DNA from: Microlunatus kandeliicorticis
Lineage (GTDB): Bacteria; Actinomycetota; Actinomycetes; Propionibacteriales; Propionibacteriaceae
Reading direction: 5' to 3'
Assembly: GCF_014137855.1 (NCBI RefSeq)
Contig: NZ_JACGWT010000006.1
Span: 248,001-312,000, forward strand
DNA length: 64,000 nt
Below, piece after piece: positions 1 to 9,100 of the stretch (the first letter of the stretch is position 1; every line of letters begins with the position of its first letter). The position numbers and the translations under genes were made by a program. The notes beneath the pieces are model-generated. The model saw only the letters and a list, made by a program, of their open reading frames with translations, was not told the origin of the DNA and ran no database searches.

Positions 1-24
1 GCTCGTGAAGTCGCAGGACCAAAC

Positions 25-60
25 TTGAAAATAGATCTTTCGAAAGATACCTTTCGATTT
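25..60 (+). promoter_or_regulatory. Promoter with overlapping palindromic operator of the ArsR-type gene
   Basis: A -35 box TTGAAA (25-30), a 17-nt spacer and a -10-like box TACCTT (48-53) place the transcription start at about 60-61, on the ATG of the next gene, so the mRNA would be leaderless. A perfect 14-bp palindrome ATCTTTCGAAAGAT (35-48) lies in the spacer. A third half-site CTTTCG (51-56) pairs with CGAAAG (41-46). This is the expected layout for autorepression by an ArsR-family protein. Operator function is inferred. Confidence 0.65.
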
Positions 61-666
61 ATGACCCCACGCCGGCCCGAGATCGTCGAGGACCACGGCC
101 TGCCGTTGCGCCGACTGCGCAGCCCCGAGCAGCTCCGCGCGCTGGCCCACCCGCGACGGATGCAGCTGATCGACCTGCTGGTCGCCGAGGGCCCGCTGAC
201 CGCGAGCGAGTGCGCGGCCCGGCTCGAGGACTCGGCGGCCTCCTGCTCGTACCACCTGCGGCAGCTGGCCCGCTTCGGCTTCGTCGAGGAGGCCGACGGC
301 GGGCAGGGGCGCAACCGGCCCTGGCGCTTCGTGCCGGTGGGCAACCGGATCGAGACCTCCGAGGACGCCACCCCGGCCGAGCGCTCGGCGCGCGAGTCGG
401 TCGAGAACGTCCTCGACGGCCGCGCGGACGACCGCATCCGGCGGTGGCGGGCGCACCGGGCCGCCGACCCGTGGCGGGACGCCGCCGAGGCCTCCGACTA
501 CACGCTGCGGCTGACCGAGGACGAGCTGCGCACCCTGGGCGAGCAGATCGCCGCGCTGCTGATGCCGCTGCAGCGCCGCACCTTCGACGGCGAGGCCCCG
601 GCCGACGCCCGGCTGGTCGACGTCTTCACCTACCTGCTCCCCCGTCCGGAGGACCGTCGTGCGTGA
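61..666 (+). CDS. ArsR-family winged-helix transcriptional regulator
   Basis: DNA-binding repressor of about 201 residues. The N-terminal half has the ArsR-type winged helix: LRALAHPRRMQLIDLL, then the recognition helix SCSYHLRQLARFGFVEE and a wing ending in RPWRF. The C-terminal half is an unassigned helical region, as is common in this subgroup. An in-frame TTG lies at 25, but it coincides with the -35 box, so ATG 61 is the better start and would be leaderless. The gene overlaps the following MFS exporter by 8 nt, so it probably controls that exporter operon in response to an unknown ligand. No metal-binding cysteine motif was seen, which argues against a classic metal sensor. Confidence 0.88.
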   Translation: MTPRRPEIVEDHGLPLRRLRSPEQLRALAHPRRMQLIDLLVAEGPLTASECAARLEDSAASCSYHLRQLARFGFVEEADGGQGRNRPWRFVPVGNRIETSEDATPAERSARESVENVLDGRADDRIRRWRAHRAADPWRDAAEASDYTLRLTEDELRTLGEQIAALLMPLQRRTFDGEAPADARLVDVFTYLLPRPEDRRA

Positions 667-1900
667 ACTGCTCCGGCACCGCGACTTCCGGCTGCTGCTG
701 GCCGGCCAGACCTGCTCGATGTTCGGCGACTGGACGCTGCTGCTGGTCTTCGGGATCTGGGCCAAGACCCTGACCGGGAGCAACGCCGTCGCCGGCCTGA
801 TGATCTTCGCGATGGCCGCGCCCGGGCTGCTCGGGCCGGTCGGCGGCGTGCTCGTCGACCGGCTCCCCCGCCGGTCGGTGATGATCATCCTCAACCTGCT
901 CAGCGCGGCCGCGGTGCTGAGCCTGTGGTTCGTCCACGACCGCCGGCAGCTGTGGCTGCTGGTGCTGGTCGCGGTCTGCTACGGGCTGAGCTCGGTGGTC
1001 TTCAACGCGGCGATGGCCGGGCTGGTCCAGGCGATGCTGCCGACGGGCCTGGTCGGCCCCGCGAACGGCGCGCTGGCCACCGTCCGGCAGGGGTTGAGGC
1101 TGATCGGCCCGCTGATCGGGGCCGGGCTGTTCGCGGCGGTCGGGGGCCGCTGGGTGGCCACCGTCGACGCAGCCACCTTCGTGCTGTCCACCTTGGCGCT
1201 GCTGGCGCTCCGGCACCGCGAGGTCCGCGCCGCCCGCGCCGCGGTCGCGTTCCGGGCCGAGCTGCTGGCGGGGCTCGACCACCTCTGGCGGACTCCGGTG
1301 CTGCGCCGGCTGGCCACCAGCACCGTGGTCTGGGCGGTCGCCTTCGGGCTGACCGAGGCGGCGGTCTACGCCCTCGTCTCCGACGGGCTGCACCGTCCGC
1401 CGGAGTTCGTCGGCGTGCTGGTGAGCGCCCAGGGCGTCGGCGCGGTGATCGGCGGGATCGCCGTCACCGCGGCGATCCGGCGGACGCCCGAGCCGGTGCT
1501 CCTGATCATCGGACTGGCGCTGATGACCGTCGGCGCCGGGCTCTGCACCGTCCCGGCGCTGCCCGCGGCGGTGGCCGGCTTCGCGGTCTTCGGGCTCGGG
1601 ATGCCGCTGCTCACCGTCGCCGCCGGCACGCTGCTGCAGCGACGGACCCCGAACGCGATCATGGGCCGGGTGGCCAGCGGGTACGAGGTGGTCTCCTCGG
1701 TGCCCTACACCGCCTTCATCGCGGTCGGCGCGCTGCTGGTCGGGGTCTGGCCCTACCAGGTGATCATCGGGTTGGTGGCGGTCGGCTGCGCCGCCGCGGC
1801 CCTGTCGCTGCTCGCCGGCCGTCGGGACTGGACGAACCCGTCCGCCGACGCCCCGACGACACCGGAGCCGGCGGCGGACGTCACTACAGTGAGCCGGTGA
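659..1900 (+). CDS. MFS transporter (MFS_3/exporter type)
   Basis: A 413-residue integral membrane protein with about 12 hydrophobic segments. It opens with a short cytosolic LLRHRDFRLLLAGQT motif, typical of the MFS_3 group that includes enterobactin-exporter-like proteins. A loop 2-3 signature GGVLVDRLPRRSVM follows TM2. It starts at GTG 659 inside the end of the ArsR gene, so it should be translationally coupled to it. Export of a toxic compound is the likely role; the substrate cannot be deduced. The C-terminal tail is Pro/Ala/Thr-rich. Confidence 0.87.
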   Translation: MRELLRHRDFRLLLAGQTCSMFGDWTLLLVFGIWAKTLTGSNAVAGLMIFAMAAPGLLGPVGGVLVDRLPRRSVMIILNLLSAAAVLSLWFVHDRRQLWLLVLVAVCYGLSSVVFNAAMAGLVQAMLPTGLVGPANGALATVRQGLRLIGPLIGAGLFAAVGGRWVATVDAATFVLSTLALLALRHREVRAARAAVAFRAELLAGLDHLWRTPVLRRLATSTVVWAVAFGLTEAAVYALVSDGLHRPPEFVGVLVSAQGVGAVIGGIAVTAAIRRTPEPVLLIIGLALMTVGAGLCTVPALPAAVAGFAVFGLGMPLLTVAAGTLLQRRTPNAIMGRVASGYEVVSSVPYTAFIAVGALLVGVWPYQVIIGLVAVGCAAAALSLLAGRRDWTNPSADAPTTPEPAADVTTVSR

Positions 1901-3108
1901 GCACCGGACCGGCCCCGCACCGCGTCCGGACGGTGGTGGTGCTCGGTCTGCTGTCCACCTTCGGCCCGCTGTCGCTCGACCTCTACCTGCCGTCACTGCC
2001 GCACCTGGCCACCGACCTGGCGACGTCGACGTCGGCGGCCCAGCTGTCGATCACCGCCTGTCTGGTCGGGCTGGCCACCGGTCAGCTGATCGGCGGGCCG
2101 CTGTCGGACCGGTTCGGCCGCAAGCGCCCGCTGGTGGTCGGTCTGCTCGGCTACCTGCTGGCCACCGTGGGCTGCGCGTTCGCGCCGAGCATCACCGCCC
2201 TGGTGCTGGTCCGGCTGGTGCAGGGGCTGGCCGGAGCCACCGGGCTGGTGGTCAGCCGGGCCATCGCCCGGGACCTGTTCGGCGGCCGCGAGCTGATCAC
2301 GGTCTTCGCCCGGCTGACCCTGGTCTCCGGGCTGGCGCCGGTGGTCGCGCCGGTGCTCGGCGGCCAGCTGGCCCGGGTGATGAGCTGGCGCGGCGTGTTC
2401 GGGGTGCTGGCCGGGTTCGGGGTGCTGCTGCTGGTGGCCGGGACGTTCGGACTGGCCGAGAGCCTGCCCACCGAGCGTCGCAGCACCGGAGGTCTGGCCG
2501 CCGTCGGCCGCAGCTTCCGGGGGCTGCTGGCCGACCGGCTGTTCGTCGGGCTGGTGCTCGCGGCCGGACTGGCCATCGCCTCGATGTTCGCCTACATCTC
2601 CGGCGCGACCTTCGTGCTGCAGGAGATCTACGGCCTGTCCCCGCAGGGCTTCTCGTTCGTCTTCGGTGCGAACTCGATCGGGTTGATGATCATGAGCCAG
2701 CTCGGCGGCCGGCTGGGCCGGCGGCTCGCCCCGGGCCGGGTGCTGGCCGCTGGGCTCACGGTCAACCTGGCCGGCGCGCTGGGTCTGGCGGTCGCCGTGC
2801 TCACCGGCGCGCCGCTGCCGGTGCTGGTCGTCTCGCTGTTCGTCATGGTCAGCGCCGTCGGGCTGGTGCTGCCCACCGCGATGGGGTTGGCGCTCGCCGA
2901 CTACCCGCACGTCGCGGGCGCCGCGTCAGCGTTGATCGGGCTCGGACAGTACGTGATCGGCGGGCTGGTGGCCCCGCTGGTGGGGATCGCCGGCGAGGAC
3001 ACCGCGATCCCGCTCGGTCTGGTGGCCCTCGGCTGCAGCCTCGGCGGCAGCCTGGTCTTCTGGGCGGTCACCCGACCGGCCCTGCGCCGCCGGCACGCCG
3101 CGGGCTGA
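1897..3108 (+). CDS. Bcr/CflA-family multidrug efflux MFS transporter
   Basis: A 403-residue 12-TM antiporter. The Bcr/CflA hallmarks are visible: FGPLSLDLYLPSLPHLATDL in TM1, then GPLSDRFGRKRPLV (motif A) and RLVQGLAGATGLVVSRAIARDLF (motif C region). GTG 1897 overlaps the previous stop by GTGA, making the third gene of an ArsR-MFS-MFS unit. A -10-like TACAGT (1885-1890) six bases before the GTG could add an internal leaderless transcript. Drug or amino-acid efflux is inferred from the family. Confidence 0.88.
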   Translation: MSTGPAPHRVRTVVVLGLLSTFGPLSLDLYLPSLPHLATDLATSTSAAQLSITACLVGLATGQLIGGPLSDRFGRKRPLVVGLLGYLLATVGCAFAPSITALVLVRLVQGLAGATGLVVSRAIARDLFGGRELITVFARLTLVSGLAPVVAPVLGGQLARVMSWRGVFGVLAGFGVLLLVAGTFGLAESLPTERRSTGGLAAVGRSFRGLLADRLFVGLVLAAGLAIASMFAYISGATFVLQEIYGLSPQGFSFVFGANSIGLMIMSQLGGRLGRRLAPGRVLAAGLTVNLAGALGLAVAVLTGAPLPVLVVSLFVMVSAVGLVLPTAMGLALADYPHVAGAASALIGLGQYVIGGLVAPLVGIAGEDTAIPLGLVALGCSLGGSLVFWAVTRPALRRRHAAG

Positions 3109-3259
3109 GGCGCCGACCAGCGGGGATCGTCAGCACGGCGTGTTCGGTCCGATCCGCCGACATCCCGCCCGCCGGGCGCGGGCACTGCCCTCCGCGGACG
3201 GGCTGCAGTACCGTCGGATCCCGGCGCACCGCCGTGGGACCCGACCAGGGAGGGTGATC

Positions 3260-3844
3260 ATGGACGAGACGGCAGCGACCCCCGAGCCCGACGGCGGCGA
3301 GACCGCGATCCCGCAGCCGAACGTGCTGGTCGGCGTGACCCCGGGGCAGTCCGAGGTGGTGCTCCGTGAGGCGACGCTGCTCGCCGACCGGCTGGGCGCC
3401 GCCCTGGTCTGCGCGCACGTCGACGCCAGCCGCTACATCACCGACGTGCTGCCCGACGGCAGCGTGCTGTCGGTGCCGCTCGACCCCGACCTCGGCGACG
3501 CCGAGAGCCCGCAGTTCGACCCCGAGCTGGCCGAGCACGTCCGGGACGTTGTCGGGCGCGAACCGGCGCCGGCGGGCCGTGAGCGACAGCTGATCTTCCG
3601 CGCACTGGTCGGCGACCCGGCGCTCGCGCTGGCCCAGCTCGGGGAGACCGCCCAGAGCACCTACTTCGTGGTCGGCACCCGGCGCTCCGGGCTGCGGGCC
3701 GGGATGAAGGAGTTCTTCGGTGGGTCGGTCGCCGTCCACCTGGCCCACCGCCAGATCCGCCCGGTGCTGGTGGTGCCGACCGCCCCGGTCCGGCAGAGCG
3801 ACCATCCGCTGCCCTGGGAGCCCGGGCCGGACGCGCCGGCCTGA
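3260..3844 (+). CDS. Universal stress protein (UspA fold)
   Basis: A 194-residue single-domain Usp protein. The first strand is PQPNVLVGVTPG, and the C-terminal nucleotide-binding signature runs VVGTRRSGLRAG, then GGSVAVHLAHRQIRPVLVVP, matching the G-2X-G-9X-G(S/T) pattern of ATP-binding Usps. A non-standard acidic, Pro-rich insert sits after strand 2 (DVLPDGSVLSVPLDPDLGDA). ATG 3260 follows an AGGGAGGG Shine-Dalgarno; a longer reading frame upstream has no such support. A -10-like TACCGT lies near 3209. Single gene between the efflux operon and a lipoprotein. Confidence 0.85.
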   Translation: MDETAATPEPDGGETAIPQPNVLVGVTPGQSEVVLREATLLADRLGAALVCAHVDASRYITDVLPDGSVLSVPLDPDLGDAESPQFDPELAEHVRDVVGREPAPAGRERQLIFRALVGDPALALAQLGETAQSTYFVVGTRRSGLRAGMKEFFGGSVAVHLAHRQIRPVLVVPTAPVRQSDHPLPWEPGPDAPA

Positions 3845-3933
3845 TCGCCGAACGCTCGGAGGGGCTCACCGGGCTCGTTATCCTCGGCTGTCCGTCCGCG
3901 CCGCCGGCGCGGACCGGCGAGAGGAGACGGTGG

Positions 3934-4605
3934 GTGAGCCGAGCAGTACCGGTCCGCAGGACGCCGCGGGCAGCCGTCCGCGCCGCCGTCGCGGTGGCGG
4001 TCGTCGCGGTCGCGGCGACCGGGTGCAGCGGGTCCGGCACGACCGCGGGCGGCACGCCCGCAGCGACGTCGTCGGCGACCTCGGCCGGCACGTCGACCTC
4101 ACCCTCCGCTGCCCTGCCGACCGCGCCCGCCTCGTCGGGCGCCGCCGCGCCGTCGGCCCAGCCGTCGGGGTCCGCCTCCGTCCCGCCCGGACTGTGCGCG
4201 GTCGTCAGCGTGGCGGAGATGAGCCGACTGACCGGGTTCCGGCTCGGCGCGGCCAACCCGTCGGGCGACACCGCGGGCAACCTCTCGTGCACCTACACGC
4301 CGAGCGAGGCCGGCAAGAAGACCGATGTCGCCCTGATCGTCGGGGAGGGCACGCTGACCAACACCCTCGACGCGGCCGCGAACGGCGCGAAGTCGACCTT
4401 CGACCTGTCCACCGTCGGCCACACCACGGTGACCGGGGCGGACGGGGCCCGGGTGGCCACCGGCCGCACCAGCGGGGTCACCACCGTGTTCGTGGTGGCC
4501 GCCAAGGGCGACCGCTACTACACCGCGCTGACCGGCGGCAGCCGGAGCGCGGCCGACTACACCGCCGCCCTGCAGAAGGTGCTGGCCCGGCTGGTCCGCG
4601 GCTGA
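3934..4605 (+). CDS. Secreted lipoprotein, DUF3558-like
   Basis: A 223-residue predicted lipoprotein. An Arg-rich n-region and an Ala/Val h-region end in the lipobox VAATGC. A Thr/Ser/Ala/Pro linker follows, then a folded domain starting LCAVVSVAEMSRLTG with a later SCTYT, the two-cysteine pattern of DUF3558-type actinobacterial lipoproteins. GTG 3934 lies 7 nt after GAGGAG. A -10-like TATCCT is at 3879-3884. Cell-envelope location is well supported; function is unknown. It converges on fprA with a 23-nt gap. Confidence 0.78.
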   Translation: MSRAVPVRRTPRAAVRAAVAVAVVAVAATGCSGSGTTAGGTPAATSSATSAGTSTSPSAALPTAPASSGAAAPSAQPSGSASVPPGLCAVVSVAEMSRLTGFRLGAANPSGDTAGNLSCTYTPSEAGKKTDVALIVGEGTLTNTLDAAANGAKSTFDLSTVGHTTVTGADGARVATGRTSGVTTVFVVAAKGDRYYTALTGGSRSAADYTAALQKVLARLVRG

Positions 4606-4628
4606 GGACCGGCCGGGTCGGGCCGCGG

Positions 4629-6104
4629 TCAGCGCCGGTCGGCCATCCGTCCGGCCACCTCGGGGTGCTCGGCGCCCTCCTCGGCGGCGGCCAGCAGCTC
4701 GGACCGGTGCACCAGCGTCGAGCGGGGACGACCGTGGCTGACCCCGCGCTCGATCTCCGCGGCGTCGATCCGGTGCCACGCCGGCATCCCCAGCGGGTGC
4801 ACGCCGCGGCCCTCGAGCAGCTCGGTGAGCTCGCGCAGGTCGTGCTGCGGCGCCTGCGTCCCGGCGGCGAGGTCGGCCAGCAGCGCGGTCACCGTCTCGA
4901 CGGCGTCGTGCTTGTTGGTCCCGATCACGCCGGTCGGTCCGCGCTTGATCCAGCCGGTGACGTACTCGCCGGGCGCGAAGGCGCCGTCCCGGATCACCCG
5001 GCCCTCGGCGTGCGGCACCCGGCCGGTCGAGGCGTCGTAGGGCACGCCGGGGAGCTCGACCCCGCGGTAGCCGACCGAGCGGACCACCAGCTCGGCCGGG
5101 ATGCGGGAGAACGCACCGGTGCCCCGGACCCGGCCGTCGGCGTCGAGGCCGGTGGACTCGAGCTCCACCGAACTGACCCGGTCGCCGTCGGCGGCGTGCA
5201 GCGCCACCGGTCGGCGCCAGAAGTGCAGGTGGATCCGACGACGCGCCCCGGTGCGCGGACGGTCGAGCCACCCGCGCATCACCGTGACGTTGCGCGCGGC
5301 GACCTTCTCGACCGCGAGCACGGCCTCGCTCGAGGCGTCGAGCACGAAGTCGGACGGGTCGAGCACGAGGTCGACGTCGAGCTCGCCGAGCTCGCGGAGC
5401 TCCTTGGTGGTGAAGGCGGTGTAGGCCGGCCCGCGGCGTCCGACCAGGTGGACGTCGGTGACGGTCGAGCGGTCGAGCCCGTCCAGCACCTCGTCGGCCA
5501 TGTCGGTGTCGGCGAGGTCGTCGGCGGACTTGATCAGCACCCGGGCCACGTCGAGCGCGACGTTGCCGACCCCGATCACCACCGCCGAGCGGGTGGTGGT
5601 GATCAGCTGCTCGATCTCCGCGGTGGTGAGCCCGCTGCGCGCCGTACCGGGCACGTCGGCACCCGCGACGGCCGGGTCGTCGGGGTGGACGTCCGGGTGC
5701 CCGCAGTACCAGGCGACCAGCTCGGGCGCCGCGACGCTGCCGTCGAGGTCCTCCCCCGGCACGCCGAGCCGCTGGTCGGTGCCGGAACCGTAGGCGTAGA
5801 CCACGGCGTCGGTACGGGCCCGGAGCTCCTCGACGGTCAGGTCGCGACCGACCACGACGTCGCCCAGGAAGCGCACCCCGGACCTCTCCAGGGTGCGCTC
5901 GAGCGTGTTCCGGATCGACCGGATGCTCGGGTGGTCGGGCGCGACGCCGTAGCGCACCAACCCGAACGGGGTCGGCAGCCGGTCGATCACCACCACCTCG
6001 ACCGGCACGTCGGTCTGCTGCACCAGCGCCTCGGCGGCGTAGATGCCGGACGGCCCGGCCCCGACGACGGCGATCAGGTACGGCCGGCCCGCGGTGCTGG
6101 TCAT
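4629..6104 (-). CDS. fprA: Ferredoxin/NADP+ reductase, adrenodoxin-reductase family
   Basis: A 491-residue FAD/NADPH flavoprotein that moves electrons between NADPH and ferredoxin. It has the FAD dinucleotide-binding motif VVGAGPSGIYAAE near the N-terminus, the family signature PTPFGLVRYGVAPDHPSIRSI, the NADP-binding VVIGVGNVALDVARVL, and the C-terminal GWIKRGPTGVIGTNKHDA. Length and motifs fit mycobacterial FprA. A -10-like CAGAAT (6111-6116, minus strand) six bases before the ATG suggests a leaderless transcript. It lies 65 nt downstream of rne, where rplU-rpmA-obg often follow in related genomes. Electron partners (P450, Fe-S enzymes) are not encoded nearby. Confidence 0.9.
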   Translation of the reverse strand: MTSTAGRPYLIAVVGAGPSGIYAAEALVQQTDVPVEVVVIDRLPTPFGLVRYGVAPDHPSIRSIRNTLERTLERSGVRFLGDVVVGRDLTVEELRARTDAVVYAYGSGTDQRLGVPGEDLDGSVAAPELVAWYCGHPDVHPDDPAVAGADVPGTARSGLTTAEIEQLITTTRSAVVIGVGNVALDVARVLIKSADDLADTDMADEVLDGLDRSTVTDVHLVGRRGPAYTAFTTKELRELGELDVDLVLDPSDFVLDASSEAVLAVEKVAARNVTVMRGWLDRPRTGARRRIHLHFWRRPVALHAADGDRVSSVELESTGLDADGRVRGTGAFSRIPAELVVRSVGYRGVELPGVPYDASTGRVPHAEGRVIRDGAFAPGEYVTGWIKRGPTGVIGTNKHDAVETVTALLADLAAGTQAPQHDLRELTELLEGRGVHPLGMPAWHRIDAAEIERGVSHGRPRSTLVHRSELLAAAEEGAEHPEVAGRMADRR

Positions 6105-6169
6105 GCCGCCATTCTGTCCGGTCGCACCAGAGCGCCGGCCGTCAGGCGGACCGGTCGCCCTCGACCGGC

Positions 6170-9100
6170 CTACGCGTCCGCGGAGCCCGGCTGCGCGGCC
6201 GGTTCCGGCTGCGGCGCGGGCGTGCTGCCCGGGGAACCGGCCGGGCGGGTGGCCCGGCCCCGGCTGCGACGCCGAGCGGTGCGCCCGGTGGGCTGGTCAC
6301 CGCTGGGCTGGTCACCGCTGGGCTGGTCACCGTTCGCTCCCGGCGTGGTGTCCGGCTGGGCCCGCTCGGCCGGCTGGGCCTGCTCGACCGGAGCCTGCTC
6401 GACCGGGTGGGCCTGCTCGACCGGCTGGGCCCGCTCAGCCGGAGCCGACTCGGCCGGAGCCGACTCGACCGGAGCCGACTCGACCGGAGCCGACTCGACC
6501 GGAGCCGACTCGACCGGAGCCGACTCGACCGGAGCCGACTCGACCGGAGCCGACTCGACCGGAGCCGACTCGACCGGAGCCGACTCGACCGGAGCCGACT
6601 CGACCGGAGCCGACTCGACCGGAGCCGACTCGACCGGAGCCGACGGCTCGGTCTGGTCGCGAGGCTCGTCGTGCTGCTGACCGTTCTGGTCGTGCTGCTG
6701 ATCGTCCTTGCGGCCCCGGCCCCGACGCGAACCGCGACCGCCGCCCTCGGTCCTGCCGTCCTGGCGGCCGCCGCCCTCGTTCTTGTCGGTGCGGTCGTTC
6801 CTGTCGGTCTTGTCGTTCTTGTGGTCGTGGCGGTGGTCGTTCCGGCCACCCCCGCGACGGCCGTGGTCGTCCCGGGCGCCGCCGTCGGCCTGCTTCTGGG
6901 TGTCCACCGGCACGTCGTGCAGCTCGACGCCGCGGCCGTGACAGGTCGGGCACTCGGTGCTGAACGCCTCGAGCAACCCGGTGCCGATCCGCTTCCGGGT
7001 CATCTGCACCAGCCCGAGGCTGGTGACCTCGGCCACCTGGTGCCGGGTCCGGTCCCGGCCGAGGCACTCGACCAGCCGACGCAGCAGCAACTCGCGGTTG
7101 GCGGGCAGCACCATGTCGATGAAGTCGATCACGATGATGCCGCCGAGGTCGCGGAGCCGGAGCTGCCGGACGATCTCCTCGGCCGCCTCCAGGTTGTTGC
7201 TCGTGATCGTCGCCTCGAGGTTGCCCCCCGACCCGGTGAACTTGCCGGTGTTGACGTCGATCACGGTCATCGCCTCGGTGCGGTCGATGATCAACGAGCC
7301 GCCGCTGGGCAGGAACACCTTGCGCTCCAGGCCCTTGGCGATCTGCTCGTCCAGCCGGTAGGCGCCGAACAGGTCGCCGTCGGCCTCGGCGTCCCACTTG
7401 CGGATCCGGTCCTTGAGGTGCGGCGCGACGTGCGCGGCGTAGGCCTCGACCGCGTCGTAGGCGTCGGCCATCGAGCCGTTGCCCTGGATGATCAGCTCGG
7501 AGAAGTCCTCGGTGAACAGGTCACGGACGATCCGGATGGTCAGGTCGGGCTCGGCGTACAGCAGCTGCGGCGCACTGCCCGACTTGATCTTGGTCTCGAT
7601 GTCGGCCCACTGCGCCTTGAGCCGGTTGACGTCGCGGACCAGCTCCTCCTCGCTGGCGCCCTCGGCCGCCGTGCGGACGATCACGCTGGCGGTGTCGCCC
7701 ACCGGCCCGGCCAGGATGTCCTTGAGCCGCTTCCGCTCGTTCTCGGGCAGCTTGCGCGAGATCCCGGACAGGTGCCCGTTGGGGGCGTAGACCAGGTAGC
7801 GGCCGGGGATCGACACGTGGTTGGTCAGCCGGGCGCCCTTGGCCCCGACCGGGTCCTTGCTCACCTGGACCAGGATCGTCTGGCCCGACTTGAGGACGCG
7901 CTCGACCTTGCGCTCACCGCCCTGGGCGCCGAAGGACTCCCAGTCGACCTCACCGGCGTAGAGCACCGCGTTGCGGCCACGTCCGATGTCGATGAAGGCG
8001 GCCTCCATCGACGGCAGCACGTTCTGCACCCGGCCGAGGTAGACGTTGCCGATCAACGACGTCGCCGACTCGCGGTCGACGTAGTGCTCGACCAGCACGC
8101 CGTCCTCGAGCACGGCGATCTGGGCCAGGTCGTCGCGCTGGCGGATGATCATCTTGCGCTCGACCGCCTCGCGGCGGGCCAGGAACTCGGCCTCGCTGAG
8201 GATCGGCGCGCGGCGCCGACCGGCCTCGCGGCCCTCGCGTCGCCGCTGCCGCTTGGCCTCCATCCGGGTCGAGCCCTCGATGCCGGTCGGGGTGTCGTTC
8301 GCGCTCGAACGCCCGCCGCGGCTGCGGCTACGCGACTCCCGCGGCTCGCGGACCCGCTCGACCACCTCGGTGGCCGGGTCGTCGGGTGCGTGGTCGCCGT
8401 TGTCGCTCTCCCCGCGACGCCGACGCCGCCGGCGGCGGCGACGCGAGCCGCCCTCGCCCTCGGAGCCGGACTCGTCGTCGTGGTCCGCGTCGTCCTTGGT
8501 GTCGTCCTGCGCCGAACCCGGGGCAGCCTGCGTGTCATCCTTCGCGGTGGTCTCGCCCCGGTCGGAGCCGGCGTCGCCGGACCCTGCCTCGGAGCTGCCG
8601 CCCGACCCGTCGGACGAGCCCTCGCTGTCGTCGTCCGACCCGTTGCGGCGCCGCCGGCGGCCGCCCCGGCGACGGCGGCGACGGCGTCCGTCGCCCTGCC
8701 CCTCGACGCGGTCGTCGCTGTTGTCGTCGTCCTTGTCGTCGTCGTTCTCGTTGGCGATCTCGTCGGCAGTGTCGTCGGCGGTGTCGTCGGCGGTGTCGTC
8801 GTCCTGGTCGGATCCGTCCTCGTCCTCGGAGTCCGCGGTGACGTCGGAGGTCGCGGCCGGGCGCGCGGTCAGCGCGCTCACGTCGATGTCGGGGACGGCG
8901 AACGGGTCGGTCACCCGGACCGGACGCGGCGCGGCGGGCTGCTCGGCGACGGCGTCGGGCGTCTGCTCCCCGGCGGTCTGCGCCAACTGCGGTTCGACCT
9001 CACCGGGGGTGACCTGCTCGGGCGTGATCTCGGCCGGGCCGCCGCGCTGCGGGCTCGCCGGCTCGGCTGCACTGGTGTCCGGCGTGGGCGTGTCGGGCGC

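Noticed and set aside
25-60. Upstream TTG start giving a 213-residue ArsR-type protein
   Set aside because: The TTG is part of the -35 box, and the extra residues are not family-like.
6446-6640. Possible CRISPR or origin iterons
   Set aside because: The 15-bp units have no spacers and are in frame within rne.
3720-6680. Plus-strand frame of nearly 1000 codons over the lipoprotein and fprA
   Set aside because: No family features, Arg/Gly/Pro-biased composition, and it covers two well-supported genes in other frames.
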